Positions 30,674 to 42,661 are shown, counted from the first letter of the stretch. The stretch: DNA of 64,000 nt from Sodalis ligni (GCF_016865525.2 NZ_CP075169.1:5084337-5148336); one strand, 5' to 3'. Notes: generated from the sequence alone by a model not told the origin. Numbers and translations are program-made.

Positions 30674-32275
30674 TCAAGCCTCCACTTCCACCAGCTCTTC
30701 CATTTCCTCGTCGGCCGCTTCTTCCAGATGGAAAAGGGACATACTCTCGGTGAGATGCTTCGATTGCGACTGTAGCGAACGGGTCGCTTCGCTGGATTGC
30801 TCTACCAGCGACGCATTTTGCTGCGCCACGGCGTCCATTTGCGATACCGCCAGGCTGACCTGCTCAATGCCGCGGCTTTGCTCATCCGTGGCATTGGAGA
30901 TTTCCTTCATCAGGCGGGTCACCCGCATCACTTCTTCGGAAATTTCGTCCATGGTTTCGCCGGCGGTATGGGCCATATCGGCGCCCTCGGTTACCCGCCC
31001 CTGGGATTCCTGTATCAATCCCTTGATCTCTTTGGCCGCCTCGGCGCTGCGATGGGCCAGAGTACGCACTTCTCCGGCCACCACGGCGAATCCCCGTCCC
31101 TGCTCGCCGGCGCGGGCCGCTTCCACCGCCGCATTCAGCGCCAGGATATTGGTTTGAAAGGCGATGCCGTCAATCACGCCCAAAATATCGGCAATGCGGT
31201 GGGAGCTGGAGGAAATGGCCTGCATCTTCTCAATCATATAGCACACCACTTCGCTGCCTTTGTCAGCAATATCAGACACTTCTTTCGCCAGTTCATGGGC
31301 CTGCCGGGCGTGTTCGGCGTTGAGTTTTACCGTTTGGGTAAGCTGTTCCATGCTGGCAGCGGTCTGCTCCAGCGCGGCGGCGGATGCCTCGGTACGCTGG
31401 GACAGATCGGTGTTGCCCGCCGAAAGTTCACGGGTGCCGATATCTATTTGCGAGCCGGCCTGCCGTACTTCGCTCACCGCTCCCGCCAAGGCGTCTTGCA
31501 TCAGCTGCAGCGCCCGGTTCAGCCGCCCCAGCTCATTGTTGCGCGCCGGGGGTATGGGGTGATACAAATCACCGGCGGCAATATTTTCCATATGGACGAT
31601 GGCCACATCCAGCGGGCGCAATATAAACCGCCGTACCGCCAGCCAGGCCAGGAATGACAGCACCAGGGCCAGGACACAGGCCGCGATCACCAGCACCAGC
31701 TGTAAACGGGCGCTGTCGGCCGCCTTCTGCTGGATTTCCTGGCCGGTTTCCAAGGCAAAGTGCTGAAAACTGTCGAGCTGGTTATCCATGTCGGCGCTCA
31801 GCGGCGTCAGGGTGGTTTCCAATAATTGATAATAAGCGTCGGTATTCACATTATGCAGCGCGGCGAGAACCGGTTTTATGCCCTGTTCGTTATAACGCTG
31901 GTAAATCACGTTCATTTGCTGCGCGCGGTCGGCCCCTTCGGTAGTCACCGTACCCGCGGCCAGGAACTGCGCCATGGAGCTGTCGGCTTCCTTGGCCAAT
32001 TCGGCGGCCTTGGCGGTGGAGGCCTGTCCTTCGTTAATCGCACCGGTTTCATACTGCCTGACCGCCAGGGAGGCTTCGGTACGGGACCGCAGCGATGCGT
32101 TATAGGCGCGGCTGAGGTAGCCGAGCTCTTCGCCTTGTATCTGGTTGATGGCTTGCAGGGAAATTGAGCCTTGCCGGATGGTGTGGATGCTGATACCGCT
32201 GACGATAAACAAAATAATGGTCATTAAACTCAGCCAGGCGAGTAGTCCCACCTTGACGGTTATATTCTTGAACAT
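30674..32275 (-). CDS. Methyl-accepting chemotaxis protein (orphan)
   Basis: The 533-residue transmembrane chemoreceptor has TM1 at about 10-30, a four-helix-bundle periplasmic ligand domain, TM2 at about 190-212, a HAMP domain ([21 protein letters not shown]), and the signalling hairpin tip [18 protein letters not shown] then [19 protein letters not shown]. The C-terminus is acidic ([11 protein letters not shown]) and lacks the NWETF tether for CheR/CheB, so adaptation may depend on other receptors. ATG at 32275 ([12 protein letters not shown]) fits receptor N-termini. It lies between fbp and ppa, where E. coli carries the ytfQRT-yjfF transporter. The ligand is unknown. Confidence 0.93.
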   Translation of the reverse strand: MFKNITVKVGLLAWLSLMTIILFIVSGISIHTIRQGSISLQAINQIQGEELGYLSRAYNASLRSRTEASLAVRQYETGAINEGQASTAKAAELAKEADSSMAQFLAAGTVTTEGADRAQQMNVIYQRYNEQGIKPVLAALHNVNTDAYYQLLETTLTPLSADMDNQLDSFQHFALETGQEIQQKAADSARLQLVLVIAACVLALVLSFLAWLAVRRFILRPLDVAIVHMENIAAGDLYHPIPPARNNELGRLNRALQLMQDALAGAVSEVRQAGSQIDIGTRELSAGNTDLSQRTEASAAALEQTAASMEQLTQTVKLNAEHARQAHELAKEVSDIADKGSEVVCYMIEKMQAISSSSHRIADILGVIDGIAFQTNILALNAAVEAARAGEQGRGFAVVAGEVRTLAHRSAEAAKEIKGLIQESQGRVTEGADMAHTAGETMDEISEEVMRVTRLMKEISNATDEQSRGIEQVSLAVSQMDAVAQQNASLVEQSSEATRSLQSQSKHLTESMSLFHLEEAADEEMEELVEVEA

Positions 32276-32529
32276 GGTGCTGCCCCTGCATTTTCCGAAG
32301 TTGATCCATTCAAAACGCCCGACCGAAGTTAGGATCGACGTGGTAACCTCGCCCTGCATCGGTTATCGGAGCACCGAGCTAACTCTTTACTGTTTGGTTT
32401 TTAATAGGTTATGCGAGTCTAATCACATTGGGCGGCGATGGGCAGGACATTGAAGGGAGACTGAAACAACCGTGCGAATTTTTGTTATAATAGCCGCCAC
32501 GCTATTACTCAATTTTTAAGGAAACTGAC

Positions 32530-33057
32530 ATGAGCTTGAATCTGGTACCGGCAGGAAAAGATCTTCCCGAGGATATTTATGTGGTGATCGAAATCCCGGC
32601 TAACTCTTCTCCCATCAAGTATGAAGTCGATAAGGAAACCGGTGCGCTGTTTGTCGATCGTTTCATGTCCACCGCCATGTTCTATCCCTGTAATTACGGC
32701 TATATCAACCACACGCTGTCCCTCGACGGGGATCCGGTTGACGTACTGGTGCCCACGCCCTATCCGCTGCAGCCGGGCTCGGTAATCCGCTGCCGTCCGG
32801 TGGGCGTGCTGAAAATGACCGATGAATCCGGAGAGGACGCCAAAGTGGTTGCGGTGCCCCACACCAAGCTGTCAAAGGAGTATGACCATATCAAGGACGT
32901 AGAGGATCTCTCTGCGCTGCTGCGGGCGCAGATCACCCATTTCTTTGAACATTATAAAGATTTGGAAAAAGGCAAATGGGTCAAAGTGGCGGGCTGGGAA
33001 AATGCCGAAGCCGCCAAAGCAGAAATCATCGCCTCTTTCGAACGCGCCAAGAAATAA
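32530..33057 (+). CDS. ppa: Inorganic pyrophosphatase (family I)
   Basis: The 175-residue cytoplasmic hexamer hydrolyses pyrophosphate, pulling biosynthetic reactions. Active-site residues appear in [36 protein letters not shown] (D66, D68, D71) and KVVAVPH. The length equals E. coli Ppa. AAGGAAAC precedes the ATG. It is divergent from the chemoreceptor and convergent with ytfP. Confidence 0.98.
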   Translation: MSLNLVPAGKDLPEDIYVVIEIPANSSPIKYEVDKETGALFVDRFMSTAMFYPCNYGYINHTLSLDGDPVDVLVPTPYPLQPGSVIRCRPVGVLKMTDESGEDAKVVAVPHTKLSKEYDHIKDVEDLSALLRAQITHFFEHYKDLEKGKWVKVAGWENAEAAKAEIIASFERAKK

Positions 33058-33086
33058 CGCCCCGGCGAGGAAAGCGTCCGACGGGT

Positions 33087-33434
33087 TTAAGGCTCGTCGG
33101 CGCGTTTCAGCCAGTCACCGCCCTTCAACTGACGCAACCCCGCCACCGGACGCTGATACACATACATCCAGGCGCCGCCGTAGGGGGTATTGATCAACGC
33201 CCGCTTATATTCACCGCTTTTGGTACGCAGGGCGTCCAGCTCGGCCAATGTAGAAGAATCAATGCGATAGACTTCACAATAAACCGTCCCAACGCCGGGG
33301 ATAACCGCCGGATAATGGCCAAGATCGTATAATTCATAACCCGATATGACATGATCGCCTAGCCACTGGCCGTTTGTCATCCAATGGCTATTGCCCTGAT
33401 TGCGCCGCAGACTACCGTAAACAATTATTCGCAT
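33087..33434 (-). CDS. ytfP: Gamma-glutamylcyclotransferase-like protein YtfP
   Basis: The 115-residue protein has the GGCT/AIG2-like fold with the diagnostic YGSLRRNQGN near the N-terminus, VYRIDSSTLAELDALR and the aromatic MYVYQRPV strand. E. coli YtfP is 113 residues. The enzymatic substrate is not established. It begins 2 bases after the tamB stop and is the last gene of tamA-tamB-ytfP. Confidence 0.93.
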   Translation of the reverse strand: MRIIVYGSLRRNQGNSHWMTNGQWLGDHVISGYELYDLGHYPAVIPGVGTVYCEVYRIDSSTLAELDALRTKSGEYKRALINTPYGGAWMYVYQRPVAGLRQLKGGDWLKRADEP

Positions 33435-33436
33435 CG

Positions 33437-36400
33437 TTAAAACTCAAACTGATAGAGCAAGTCTAATGCCTGGTTAAGTCCAGACACCGCTTCCAGATAA
33501 AGTCTAGGCATTAAACGATAACGTAGCGTTAGCGTTGCCAATGAATCGTAAATACCGACACCGTATTTAACCTGCAATCCCGGGGTGAGGTTACCGCTCA
33601 CCACAACCTGGGATTCATCACCCACGCCCTGGGTATCCAGGGTCAAATTACTGACGCCGAACGCCGCGCCGATTTTGCCTACCAGTTGCCCGGTCTGCGC
33701 CACGCCCATACCGATCAACATGGATGTCATCATACTACTGTCGGCACCAGGCGTATTCAGCCCCTGGCCCCGCAGCAGGTAAGAAAGGGCCTCCTGCTGC
33801 GATTTCACCGGGTCGGTGAACACGTCGATGCGCGGCTGATCCGCCATGCCGGTGACACGAACCCCGGCGGTAACGCCGTCCGCGGTGGAATCGGGGTTGC
33901 GGATGGCTTCGATATTCAGCATGGGCTGCGCCGGCGGACCGGAAAAGATCAACAGCCCTCGACGAATGATCAGGTCCTGACTATAAGCATTAAATCGTCC
34001 GTAGGGAATAGAGATTTGTCCGTGCAGGCCCAGCCCCTGTTTATCCTGGATCACATTAAGATCGCCCTGCAGCCGCGCTTTAAGGCCGAAAGCGTCTAAT
34101 CGCACGTCATTGCCCACGTGAATCTTCATATTACTGTTGATGGACATCCCCACCTCCCGCTCGGCCACCGGCTGTAATTGAGCATCGAGGATGACTTCAT
34201 CCGGGGAGACCGCCACTGCGCTTTCAGGCAGTTTCTGCACCACGATCCGCGCCCAGGGCACGGCGACGCTGCCGTTGAGGGTCAGCACCTGTGGCGCGGC
34301 CTCCACCGTAATATCCGGCGATACGTCCAGCCGCACCATCGGCGGCAGGGTGATCCTCACCCGGTTCCCCCGGGCGGCGATGCGGGCGTTCCAGGCATTG
34401 ATACGGCTCCAGTTGGCATTGCCGCTTAAGTTGAGCTGCCCGCTGGTAGTGCGAATGACCCCTTGCAAGGCCGAGCTGGTGCCGTCAAACGTCATGGCCA
34501 GCTGGCTTTCGGTCATGGCGAACGGCAACTGATTGCTGCGGATGATAACCCGGTCCAGGCTCAGCCGGCCATAAAGCTGCGGTTGCATAGCGCTGCCGCC
34601 AAGACGGAGATTGGCGTTAAGCATACCCGCGGCATGATCCGAGCCTGACAATAACGGATTTATCAGCGACAGGGAAAGATTGTTGACAGTAATAACGCCG
34701 GAAAGCGCGCGCCGGTTACGGGGATCCGCTATCTGCACCTGTCCGCTGAATTGCCCGTTGCCGGTAATGCCGATGTGCCAGTTCAGCGTGGCGCGGTCGT
34801 TTTCCAGTCCGGCATTGAGAGTAACACGGTCGAAGTCCACCGGCAGCACTCCGCCCTGAATGTTTTGCCGCGCCTTGATACCGTTGCCCGTCAAGACAAT
34901 GCTGGCCTTGGGCAGGCTGCCCCCCGGTTGCCAGCTCACCTGCGCGCGGCCGCTGAATACCCCTCCCAGCGTGGTGGCCGCCGGCAGGAACGGTTTGAGC
35001 ATCGCCAGATCAAAACGGTTAAGGAGCACGGCGGCCTGCCCGCTGGCCCCCAACTGGATATTGGCGGGCACGCAAAGCTGCGCGTTGGCATTTTGCCAGC
35101 AGTGGGGGCCGATAACGACGTTTTGCGCCTGCTGTTGATAATCAAGGGTCATCGGGCGGCTTAACCGCCACTCCCCCACCGGGCTGCCGAACTGCGTCTG
35201 GCTCAGGGTGCCGCGCCAGCGCTGCTGCCGGCGATCGTAACCGCCGTTCAGCGTCAGCCCGCCCGATACCGGCTCCCCCTGCAGGTTCAGCCGTAGCTGG
35301 TGGGCCCGTTCGTCGCCGGTCAGGGCCAGCGTCATCCGGCGCACGCTAACGGCCCCTTGCTGTAGCTGATCAACGTCCAGATTGAGATTGCCGCCCACGA
35401 TATCGCGGGATTGCAGGCGACCGTTCAAGGCGATGCGCCGAATCCGCAGATCCTGCCAGCGCAGGCCGGCGGCGGTCAGATTGGCGGTGACCTGCGGCGA
35501 TAGCCTTTCGCCCCGCACGCTCAGGGTGCCGGCCGCGGTTCCTCCCAGGCCGGGCAAGGTCCCATTCAGATTCGGCGCATCGATAACGGCGTCCAGCGCC
35601 AGCTGATTGTTCAAATCACCGTTCACCGTCAGGCTGTTGCGTCCCAACGCCAGCCGCAACGCGGAAACATGCCATTGTCCGGCGTCATTGCCGCTAAGGG
35701 ATCCTCTGGCGGTCACCCGGTTCTGCTTAACCTCGCCATCCAGCCGGAGCTCCGGTACACGCAGTTGCCAGCTTCCGCCGTGCAAACTGCCCAGCACCGA
35801 TAATTTGCCGTCGAGACGGGCGGGCCAGTCCGGCCATTGTCCGGCGGTATCGATGCCGGAGAGCGTCAGCTCGGTGCGCCAGCTGACGGCATTGCTCCAG
35901 TCCGCCAGACCGGTGATATCCGCCTGGCCCCGCAGGGCCGCAATGTGCAAACGAGACAAGATAAACTGTGCGGTAGTACCTTTACCCGCCAATGACAGCT
36001 CCGCCGGCGGCAGGCCTTCTCCGCTTAACGATGCCGCCATGGACAGGGTGTAATCCACCGCCTTGCCGGTCATGCTCAGCGACAGATTACGCGCCTGATA
36101 CTGCGGCTGTCCGACGAGCGGCCATTGCACGCCGGGACTGTCGACGGTCAGCGACAGCGGCAGGCCGGTTTGGGCCAGACGCGTTTGCAGCTTTATCTGC
36201 GCTTTTACCGGCCCGGAAAAATTCAGCGCCGCGCTGAGATTTTCCCGCAGGCCTCCGTCTAGGGTCAGCCGGATTTTTTCGCCCCTCAGGGGCGCGCTGT
36301 TCACGGAAGAATTGAGGGTCAGCGCCAGCGGCCAGCCGCCGCCCAGCTGCGCGGAACCGCTGGCGTTGAGCAGGCCCTGGGGCGAATTGACGTTCAATCG

Positions 36401-37249
36401 TTCAAGAGTGGCGTGGCCGTCCTGTACGGCGCCGCGCAAATCCATGGCCGAGATGAGGAAATCCACATCGCCGGTCAAGCGTAGGTTTTCCCCATGCAGC
36501 CCCTCCAGCCGAACATTCAGCGGCAAATGGACATCGGGCAAATCAGGCAGCAGCGGTTGGGCGAAAAAGGCCTTGAATGCCGCTTCCGGCGACGGCTGCC
36601 GCCGGGCCTTTTCCAGCGCTGCCCTGGCGCTCTCTTGCTTTTGCTGCTCGGTTTGGACCAGCTGTTTGCCGGCCTGTTCCGCCACGACCTCGACGGCCTT
36701 GGGCAACGCGACCAGCAAACCATCGATATGGGTCGGCGCCACCGTCAGGTTATTGGCGCGAAAATCAATGCCGCTTTCAAGACTGCCGAGGGTGACCTGG
36801 GTATCATCTATGCGAATCCGGACATTGCTCAGGGCCAGATGGCGCAAAATAAGCGGATAAGGCGTGCTGACGGTCTGGCCGCTATCCTGCGGTTCGGCGG
36901 CGGCAGGCCCTGGCGGAGCCAATGCCGCCGTTTTCACATCAATATCCACATCCTGCAGGGACAGGTTATCGAGGCATAATTCACTGTGGCGAAGACAGGC
37001 GGGATTAAGCGAAAGACGGAATTGTTTGGCGCCCACCGTCATGCCGGGCATCCGATATTTCAGGCCGGTGACGGTCAAATCCCGCCAGCCGCCGCTGACA
37101 TGGGCTATCTCCAGGCCCGGCACCCAGCGCGCGGCGCCTTTGATCAGCAGATGCAACCCGCCGGCGGTGCCTATAAAAAAAACCAGAGTGCCCGCCAGCA
37201 GAATAATAAACGCCAGCACGCTCAGCCCGATTTTCCTTCCCCGGCTCAT
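33437..37249 (-). CDS. tamB: TamB, inner-membrane anchored subunit of the TAM envelope complex
   Basis: The 1270-residue AsmA-like protein spans the periplasm and works with TamA in outer-membrane lipid transport and autotransporter assembly. It has an N-terminal signal anchor (about residues 7-28, [20 protein letters not shown]), a very long beta-helical repeat region, and the conserved C-terminal DUF490 segment including [10 protein letters not shown] and [18 protein letters not shown]. The length is close to E. coli TamB (1259). The ATG overlaps the tamA stop by four bases. No frameshift was found over the whole gene. Confidence 0.97.
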   Translation of the reverse strand: MSRGRKIGLSVLAFIILLAGTLVFFIGTAGGLHLLIKGAARWVPGLEIAHVSGGWRDLTVTGLKYRMPGMTVGAKQFRLSLNPACLRHSELCLDNLSLQDVDIDVKTAALAPPGPAAAEPQDSGQTVSTPYPLILRHLALSNVRIRIDDTQVTLGSLESGIDFRANNLTVAPTHIDGLLVALPKAVEVVAEQAGKQLVQTEQQKQESARAALEKARRQPSPEAAFKAFFAQPLLPDLPDVHLPLNVRLEGLHGENLRLTGDVDFLISAMDLRGAVQDGHATLERLNVNSPQGLLNASGSAQLGGGWPLALTLNSSVNSAPLRGEKIRLTLDGGLRENLSAALNFSGPVKAQIKLQTRLAQTGLPLSLTVDSPGVQWPLVGQPQYQARNLSLSMTGKAVDYTLSMAASLSGEGLPPAELSLAGKGTTAQFILSRLHIAALRGQADITGLADWSNAVSWRTELTLSGIDTAGQWPDWPARLDGKLSVLGSLHGGSWQLRVPELRLDGEVKQNRVTARGSLSGNDAGQWHVSALRLALGRNSLTVNGDLNNQLALDAVIDAPNLNGTLPGLGGTAAGTLSVRGERLSPQVTANLTAAGLRWQDLRIRRIALNGRLQSRDIVGGNLNLDVDQLQQGAVSVRRMTLALTGDERAHQLRLNLQGEPVSGGLTLNGGYDRRQQRWRGTLSQTQFGSPVGEWRLSRPMTLDYQQQAQNVVIGPHCWQNANAQLCVPANIQLGASGQAAVLLNRFDLAMLKPFLPAATTLGGVFSGRAQVSWQPGGSLPKASIVLTGNGIKARQNIQGGVLPVDFDRVTLNAGLENDRATLNWHIGITGNGQFSGQVQIADPRNRRALSGVITVNNLSLSLINPLLSGSDHAAGMLNANLRLGGSAMQPQLYGRLSLDRVIIRSNQLPFAMTESQLAMTFDGTSSALQGVIRTTSGQLNLSGNANWSRINAWNARIAARGNRVRITLPPMVRLDVSPDITVEAAPQVLTLNGSVAVPWARIVVQKLPESAVAVSPDEVILDAQLQPVAEREVGMSINSNMKIHVGNDVRLDAFGLKARLQGDLNVIQDKQGLGLHGQISIPYGRFNAYSQDLIIRRGLLIFSGPPAQPMLNIEAIRNPDSTADGVTAGVRVTGMADQPRIDVFTDPVKSQQEALSYLLRGQGLNTPGADSSMMTSMLIGMGVAQTGQLVGKIGAAFGVSNLTLDTQGVGDESQVVVSGNLTPGLQVKYGVGIYDSLATLTLRYRLMPRLYLEAVSGLNQALDLLYQFEF

Positions 37250-38982
37250 AATTCCGTCCCCAAGCCGATATAAAACTGGACGCTATGATTGTCGGGATCG
37301 CCCACCGGCGTGGCAATATCCAATTTAATCGGCCCCACCGGCGATTGCCACCGGACCCCAATCCCGGCGCCGGTTTTCAGATTGGTGTGCCGGATATCGT
37401 TTACCGCCTGGCCGCTGTCGATAAAAGCGGCCCCCCACCAGCGGCCGGTGACGTTATATTGGTATTCCAGCGATCCGGTGGCCGTTTGCGAGGCGCCAAT
37501 CAATTTTCCGTCGGCGTCACGGGGCGATATGGAGCGGAAGCGGTAGCCGCGGATACTGCGATCGCCGCCGGCGAAAAAACGCAGCGACGGGGGCACGCGC
37601 TCAAAATTGTTGGTTTCAATCCAGCCGAGATTGTAGCGCGCCACAAAGCGGTGTTTTTCCTCCAGCGTCCGTACCCAAACGTTTTGCGCCTGGAGGATGA
37701 AAAAATCGATATCCGATCCCCATGCTGTATCGGAAACGTCCAGGGAGTAACGCTGCGAGTCGCCCCAGGTGGGCATCGCCCCGCCCCGCTGCCGGGTCCG
37801 GTTTATGGTGAAGCCCGGATAAATCAGCATCGTCGTGTCGGTAACATTGGCCTGGGTAAAGTGATCAAGGCTCCAGCGTAAATTCACCGAACGTTGCCAG
37901 CCGGTGGAGAAATCCCAGAAACGCGCCACGTTAAGGGTGGTGGAATCTGATTTGGTATCATTGAGATCTTCCCGTTTGAAACCGCTTTGCAGCAGGTAAT
38001 ATTGCTCCAGCGGGCTGCGCTGCACCGGAATCTTGTAACTGAAATCCAGCGCCTGCTCAGGCGCCGACAGGCTGAGGCCGGTCTGAAAGCTGTGGCCCAT
38101 GGAATTGAGCCAGGGCCGGTTCCAGGTGGTCCTGACCCTCGGTCCGATGTCCGAGGCGAAACCCGCCCCGGTTTCAATGATATTCCGGCTTCGAGGCGTC
38201 ACCACCGCATCAAGTGGAAGGACCTTGCTTTTTTTCCCGGCGACTAAATCCGGTGAAACCACCACCGAGTTGAACCAATTGGTGGCGGATAGCTGGCGGT
38301 TCAGCTCCGCCAGCGCGGTGGCGCTGTATTCATCCCCCGGATGGATGGAAGGAATGTTTTGCAAATAGTCCGTGCGGATTTGCGAGCCGTGAAAGCGAAT
38401 CTCCCCGAAGCGGTAGCGCTGGCCGCTGTCGAAATCCACGTTCCAGAACGCCTCGCGCCGCGCCGGCGATACCGCCAGCTGCCGTTTCAGGAATTCGGCG
38501 TCGAAATAGCCATTGCGCACGGCAAGACCCGTCATGCCGTCGATAAAAGCGGTATAATCACCATGATTGAGCACGGTGCCGACGGCGGGCCGGCTTCGTT
38601 GAACCAGCCGTTGGTACGAAGCATCCCGGCGGGCGTCTCCGCGCAGGATAATGGTAGCGGCGGCGATTTTAACCGGCGGCCCCGGGCTGACGGCGGCCAC
38701 CAGTACGGGGCGGCCGCCTTTGACCGCCGGGCGAAAGGTGAAGTCGATTTTGGGCTCATAATAACCCAGTGCACGGAGGCCTTCGCGGATGGCACTGTCA
38801 ACCCGGGCCTGAAAGCGCGCGTCGGCGGTGATTTCATCCGCGCCGATGGTGGACAGGCGCACCCGGACATTACGCTGCAATTCGCCTTTGAGTCCGTCTA
38901 CCTGCAAACGCACGTTAGCAGCGTTGGACCCAGGCGTTGCCGCGAGAATGCAAACCAGGCATATAAGGCGATTTTTTAGCAA
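37246..38982 (-). CDS. tamA: TamA, outer-membrane Omp85-family subunit of the TAM complex
   Basis: The 578-residue outer-membrane protein has a signal peptide (to about 21, [14 protein letters not shown]), three POTRA domains (about 22-265), and a 16-strand barrel with the lid-lock motif VRGYR-like IRGYRF in [11 protein letters not shown]. It ends in an aromatic/charged GLGTEL strand typical of family members. It overlaps tamB by four bases. Divergent from msrA across 228 bases. Confidence 0.96.
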   Translation of the reverse strand: MLKNRLICLVCILAATPGSNAANVRLQVDGLKGELQRNVRVRLSTIGADEITADARFQARVDSAIREGLRALGYYEPKIDFTFRPAVKGGRPVLVAAVSPGPPVKIAAATIILRGDARRDASYQRLVQRSRPAVGTVLNHGDYTAFIDGMTGLAVRNGYFDAEFLKRQLAVSPARREAFWNVDFDSGQRYRFGEIRFHGSQIRTDYLQNIPSIHPGDEYSATALAELNRQLSATNWFNSVVVSPDLVAGKKSKVLPLDAVVTPRSRNIIETGAGFASDIGPRVRTTWNRPWLNSMGHSFQTGLSLSAPEQALDFSYKIPVQRSPLEQYYLLQSGFKREDLNDTKSDSTTLNVARFWDFSTGWQRSVNLRWSLDHFTQANVTDTTMLIYPGFTINRTRQRGGAMPTWGDSQRYSLDVSDTAWGSDIDFFILQAQNVWVRTLEEKHRFVARYNLGWIETNNFERVPPSLRFFAGGDRSIRGYRFRSISPRDADGKLIGASQTATGSLEYQYNVTGRWWGAAFIDSGQAVNDIRHTNLKTGAGIGVRWQSPVGPIKLDIATPVGDPDNHSVQFYIGLGTEL

Positions 38983-39210
38983 GCTGGCTCCCGAGTCTGC
39001 TTTCCTGATAGTAGCTTCCTTGTGCGCAAAATCGCTTTCAATTCTGATAACTGCCGGCCTTAGGGTTGTTTTTGTATTTTTTGCCCTAAAATAACAGCCT
39101 TACACCTATCTTAACGTAAAATTGAAGATTATTGTCTGTAAAGAAGAGGTGTTAAACAACAGGCGATGCCCCATATTTACGATTATTTGCCTAAACAGGA
39201 GACAACTCTG

Positions 39211-39849
39211 ATGCACATTTTCAACAAATCCGAGCTTGTACCACAAAGTGACGCGCTACCCGGCCGCACCACGCCGATGCCGGTCGCCACCACCCATGTG
39301 GTCAACGGACACTCCATGACCCAAGTCCCGGACGGCCTGGAAGTCGCATTATTCGCCATGGGATGCTACTGGGGCGTGGAAAGATTGTTCTGGCAATTGC
39401 CCGGCGTCTATAGCACGGCGGCCGGTTTTGCCGGCGGCTATACCCCTAATCCCACCTACCGGGAAGTCTGCACCGGCAAAACCGGCCATGCGGAAACGGT
39501 ACGGGTGGTCTTCGATCCCGCCGTGATCTCCTATAAAGAGCTGCTGCAGCAGTTCTGGGAAAACCACGACCCGGCGCAGGGCATGCGCCAGGGCGGGGAT
39601 ATCGGCACCCAGTATCGCTCGGCGATTTTTGTCTTGACCCCTGCGCAGGAAAGCGCCGCCCTCGAGAGTAAAGCGCAATTCCAGCGCGCGATGGCCGAGG
39701 CCGGGGATAAACGCCAGGTGACCACCGAGATTGAGCCGGCAACGCCGTTTTATTACGCTGAGGACGACCATCAGCAATATTTGTACAAGAACCCCGAGGG
39801 TTATTGCAATCTGGGCGGGATCGGCGTGTGCATGCCGCCGCAAGCGTAA
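39211..39849 (+). CDS. msrA: Peptide-methionine (S)-S-oxide reductase MsrA
   Basis: The 212-residue repair enzyme reduces methionine-S-sulfoxide. Catalytic C52 sits in [13 protein letters not shown], and the recycling cysteine is in GGIGVCMPP near the C-terminus. [12 protein letters not shown] and [11 protein letters not shown] are typical. The ATG at 39211 follows AGGAGA and gives the E. coli length; an upstream frame of 15 codons is unconserved. Confidence 0.97.
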   Translation: MHIFNKSELVPQSDALPGRTTPMPVATTHVVNGHSMTQVPDGLEVALFAMGCYWGVERLFWQLPGVYSTAAGFAGGYTPNPTYREVCTGKTGHAETVRVVFDPAVISYKELLQQFWENHDPAQGMRQGGDIGTQYRSAIFVLTPAQESAALESKAQFQRAMAEAGDKRQVTTEIEPATPFYYAEDDHQQYLYKNPEGYCNLGGIGVCMPPQA

Positions 39850-39854
39850 TCATT

Positions 39855-39876
39855 AGCAGCCCCGCAGGGGCTGCTG
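39855..39876 (+). terminator. Hairpin after msrA
   Basis: AGCAGCCCC and GGGGCTGCT pair around GCA, 6 bases after the msrA stop. Only GTTATA follows, so it may be a weak terminator or an RNA-stabilising hairpin. Confidence 0.5.
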
Positions 39877-39967
39877 TTATACTATGCGGGCTGCCGGTGC
39901 AGCACGGTAACGGTTTGTAACATGTTATCTTTTCACGACACATTGCCCTTCAAAGGCGCGCTGATAA

Positions 39968-40127
39968 TACCCTGTAGAAATTTCGAGTTGCGGCAAGGCG
40001 GCAACGCAGCGACGAATCCGCCGGATCGGATCCGGATGCTGCGAGCAGCGGCCCCGATGGGGCGAGACTCATGGATGAGCCGAGAAACAAAGCCAACACC
40101 GCTGCAGCTTGAAAGATAAAGAGTGTA
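39968..40127. repeat. Imperfect palindromic intergenic repeat, long form (about 160 bp)
   Basis: It starts TACCCTGTAGAAATTTCGAG with TTGCGGC next and ends GCTGCAGCTTGAAAGATAAA then GAGTGTA. The ends resemble an inverted pair (TACCC...TCGAGTTGC against GCAGCTTGAAAG...GGGTA-like). The same end motif recurs at 43432-43492 and 51735-51800. It resembles the non-coding palindromic elements common between genes in Yersinia/Serratia-type genomes. It fills most of the 303-base gap between msrA and ytfL. Confidence 0.7.
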
Positions 40128-40152
40128 AACGTCAGCCCGTGGTGGCCAGACT

Positions 40153-41484
40153 ATGTTAAACAGTATCCTGCTTATTTTACTATTGATCGCGGTGAGCGCG
40201 TTTTTTTCCGTCTCGGAAATCTCCCTGGCCGCGTCACGCAAAATCAAGCTTAAACTTATGGCCGACGAGGGCAATATCAATGCCCAACGCGTGCTGAAAC
40301 TCCAGGAAACGCCGGGTATATTTTTTACCGTGATACAAATCGGCCTGAACGCGGTGGCCATCCTCGGCGGTATCGTGGGCGATGCGGCCTTTTCCCCCTC
40401 CTTCGCCGCCCTGCTGGTGCGGTTCATGTCGCCGGAACTGGCGGATCAAATCAGCTTTATCTGCTCGTTCACCCTGGTGACCAGCATGTTTATTCTCTTT
40501 TCCGATCTGACCCCGAAACGCATCGGTATGATTTCACCGGAGGCTTGCGCCGTCCGGATCATCAACCCGATGCGCTTCTGCCTGCTGGTATTCCGTCCGC
40601 TGGTATGGATATTCAACGGCCTGGCCAACCTTATCTTCCGCCTGCTTAAACTGCCGATGGTGCGCAAAGAGGACATTACCTCCGACGACATCTACGCGGT
40701 GGTGGAAGCCGGCGCGCTGGCCGGGGTACTGCGCAAGCAGGAACATGAACTGATAGAAAACGTTTTCGAGCTTGAATCGCGTACGGTGCCTTCTTCCATG
40801 ACCTCCAGGGAGAGCATTATCTACTTCGATTTACGCGAGACCGAAGACAGTATAAAAGAAAAAATCTCAACGCATCCTCACTCGAAATTTCTGGTGTGCG
40901 ACGCCAATATCGATCATATCGTCGGCTATGTGGATTCCAAGGATTTGCTTAATCGCGTGCTGGGCAATCAGAGCCTGGCGCTGAACAGCGGCGTGCAGAT
41001 CCGCTCGGCGCTGATCGTACCGGATACGCTGACGCTGTCGGAAGCGCTGGAGAGTTTTAAGACCGCCGGCGAGGATTTCGCCGTGATCCTTAATGAGTAT
41101 GCCCTGGTGGTGGGGATCATTACCCTCAACGATGTCATGACCACCCTGATGGGGGATCTGGTGGGCCAGGGATTGGAAGAGCAAATCGTTACCCGGGATG
41201 AAAACTCCTGGCTTATCGAGGGCGGTACGCCCATCGACGACGTCATGCGGGTGCTGCATATCGATGAGTTTCCCCAGGCAGGCAATTACGAAACCATCGG
41301 CGGCTTCATGATGTTCATGCTGCGCAAGATCCCCAAGCGCACCGACTTTGTCCGCTATGCCGGCTTCAAATTCGAAGTGGTGGATATCGACAGCTATAAA
41401 ATCGATCAATTACTGGTCACCCGGCTGGAAGAGAAGTCCGCCCTGGTGCTGGCGCCTACCTCCGACAAGACCCATGTAGCCTAG
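40153..41484 (+). CDS. ytfL: CNNM/CBS-domain inner-membrane protein YtfL (UPF0053)
   Basis: The 443-residue protein has a DUF21 membrane domain with about four hydrophobic segments (1-150, including SAFFSVSEISLAASRK and LFSDLTPKRIGM), a CBS pair (about 200-330) and a C-terminal CorC/HlyC transporter-associated domain (about 345-430). E. coli YtfL is linked to cation/polyamine balance, but the transported species is not certain. It follows the palindromic repeat and is convergent with ytfK. Confidence 0.93.
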   Translation: MLNSILLILLLIAVSAFFSVSEISLAASRKIKLKLMADEGNINAQRVLKLQETPGIFFTVIQIGLNAVAILGGIVGDAAFSPSFAALLVRFMSPELADQISFICSFTLVTSMFILFSDLTPKRIGMISPEACAVRIINPMRFCLLVFRPLVWIFNGLANLIFRLLKLPMVRKEDITSDDIYAVVEAGALAGVLRKQEHELIENVFELESRTVPSSMTSRESIIYFDLRETEDSIKEKISTHPHSKFLVCDANIDHIVGYVDSKDLLNRVLGNQSLALNSGVQIRSALIVPDTLTLSEALESFKTAGEDFAVILNEYALVVGIITLNDVMTTLMGDLVGQGLEEQIVTRDENSWLIEGGTPIDDVMRVLHIDEFPQAGNYETIGGFMMFMLRKIPKRTDFVRYAGFKFEVVDIDSYKIDQLLVTRLEEKSALVLAPTSDKTHVA

Positions 41485-41562
41485 GAAAGACGGCCCGCCA
41501 TAGCGAGGGATTGACCGGGGGGTTTGGCAAAGCGGATAACGGCCGGCGCCGGGGGAGAAGGA

Positions 41563-41602
41563 TTGCCCCTGCCGATGCAAGGCATCCCACAGGGGCAAGT
41601 CC
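41563..41602. terminator. Hairpin between ytfL and ytfK
   Basis: The arms TTGCCCCTG and CAGGGGCAA, extended inwards by GATGC/GCATC, form a long hairpin in the convergent gap next to the ytfK stop. There is no clean T-tract on either strand, so the terminator role is tentative. Confidence 0.45.
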
Positions 41603-41603
41603 G

Positions 41604-41810
41604 TCAGGCCATCTCGGACTGCAATCGCATAACCTGCCGGTTTACTTCGGACATGACATGGAAGTGCTGCTTATCGCGGACCTTGGGCACCAGGATCTTA
41701 CCTTTATCGAATTCAAAGGCGCCGAACCCCTTGATGTAGATTCTGCCGCGAAATAAGGTCTTAACGTAAGTTGCTACCTTGATAGCGTTAAAGCGATGGA
41801 AGATTCTCAT
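41604..41810 (-). CDS. ytfK: YtfK (DUF1107), stringent-response modulator
   Basis: The 68 residues from [20 protein letters not shown] to [15 protein letters not shown] align nearly end to end with E. coli YtfK, including [16 protein letters not shown]. coli YtfK promotes SpoT-dependent (p)ppGpp accumulation under phosphate or fatty-acid starvation. It lies between ytfL and ytfJ, as in E. coli. The 278 bases upstream hold its promoter and that of ytfJ. Confidence 0.95.
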   Translation of the reverse strand: MRIFHRFNAIKVATYVKTLFRGRIYIKGFGAFEFDKGKILVPKVRDKQHFHVMSEVNRQVMRLQSEMA

Positions 41811-42088
41811 TTTTTTACGTTGCTCCCGTAATTAACATCGTCCTGCCCTGCGAAACGCCAGTTGGCAAGAGTACTGACACTACCACTTATTAAGAGTGGC
41901 CATATGTGCATTAGTTCACGCAGTTTCAGGACGCTGAGCTGGATTTACATAATTTGACAGAACGCTATAAAAGCCCTATCACTTGAAGCAGTACTTTTAT
42001 TCTGAAGACGCCCCGACCGCGGGCGCGACATCGGACAAGGCCTCTTCAACGCCGCGGGCCTTGCCCGGTCAATTGAAGGAAACGCCCC

Positions 42089-42655
42089 ATGCGCCGTCGT
42101 CTCTTGTTGCTGATGTTCACTCTGTTTTTCTCGTTCGGTCTGCAAGCCCATAATCTCCGTATCGGCGCGCCCTTGCCCAGAGTAGGCGTCGCCGATAAAG
42201 GAGAGCTGCTTTATCAGAATAACGAGTTTAGCTATAAATCCTGGAATAGCGCGCAGCTAAAAGGAAAAATACATCTGGTACAGCATATGGCTGCCCGCAC
42301 CTCCGCCAGCGAAATGAACGCCGCGATGGTTGAAGCCATCAAGAAAGCCAGTTTACCGGGGAAATATTACCAAACGGCTACCATCGTCAACGGAGACGAT
42401 GCCCTGTTCGGCAGCCTCGCCTATTCGCGCAACTGGCTGGAAAACAATAAAAAAATGTCCCCCGCCGCCCAGTTTATCCTGGATGTCCACGGCGACGTGC
42501 GACAGGCATGGGGGTTACGGGCCAAAAGCTCGGCAATTGTGGTGCTGGATGCCGGCGGGCGGGTTCGGTATATCAAGGAGGGGGCATTGACGCTGCCGGA
42601 TGTACAGCAGGTTATTGAGTTATTGCACCGCTTGCTACCCCGCGGTGCAATGTAA
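42089..42655 (+). CDS. ytfJ: YtfJ, periplasmic thioredoxin-fold protein
   Basis: The 188-residue protein has a signal peptide (MRRRLLLLMFTLFFSFGLQA-H) and a YtfJ/HI_0045 domain with LKGKIHLVQHMAARTSASEMNA and SSAIVVLDAGGRVRYIKEG. The fold is thioredoxin-like, but no CxxC is present, so a redox role is unlikely. The function is unknown in E. coli as well. It is convergent with cysQ, 6 bases apart. Confidence 0.93.
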   Translation: MRRRLLLLMFTLFFSFGLQAHNLRIGAPLPRVGVADKGELLYQNNEFSYKSWNSAQLKGKIHLVQHMAARTSASEMNAAMVEAIKKASLPGKYYQTATIVNGDDALFGSLAYSRNWLENNKKMSPAAQFILDVHGDVRQAWGLRAKSSAIVVLDAGGRVRYIKEGALTLPDVQQVIELLHRLLPRGAM

Positions 42656-42661
42656 CGCCTT

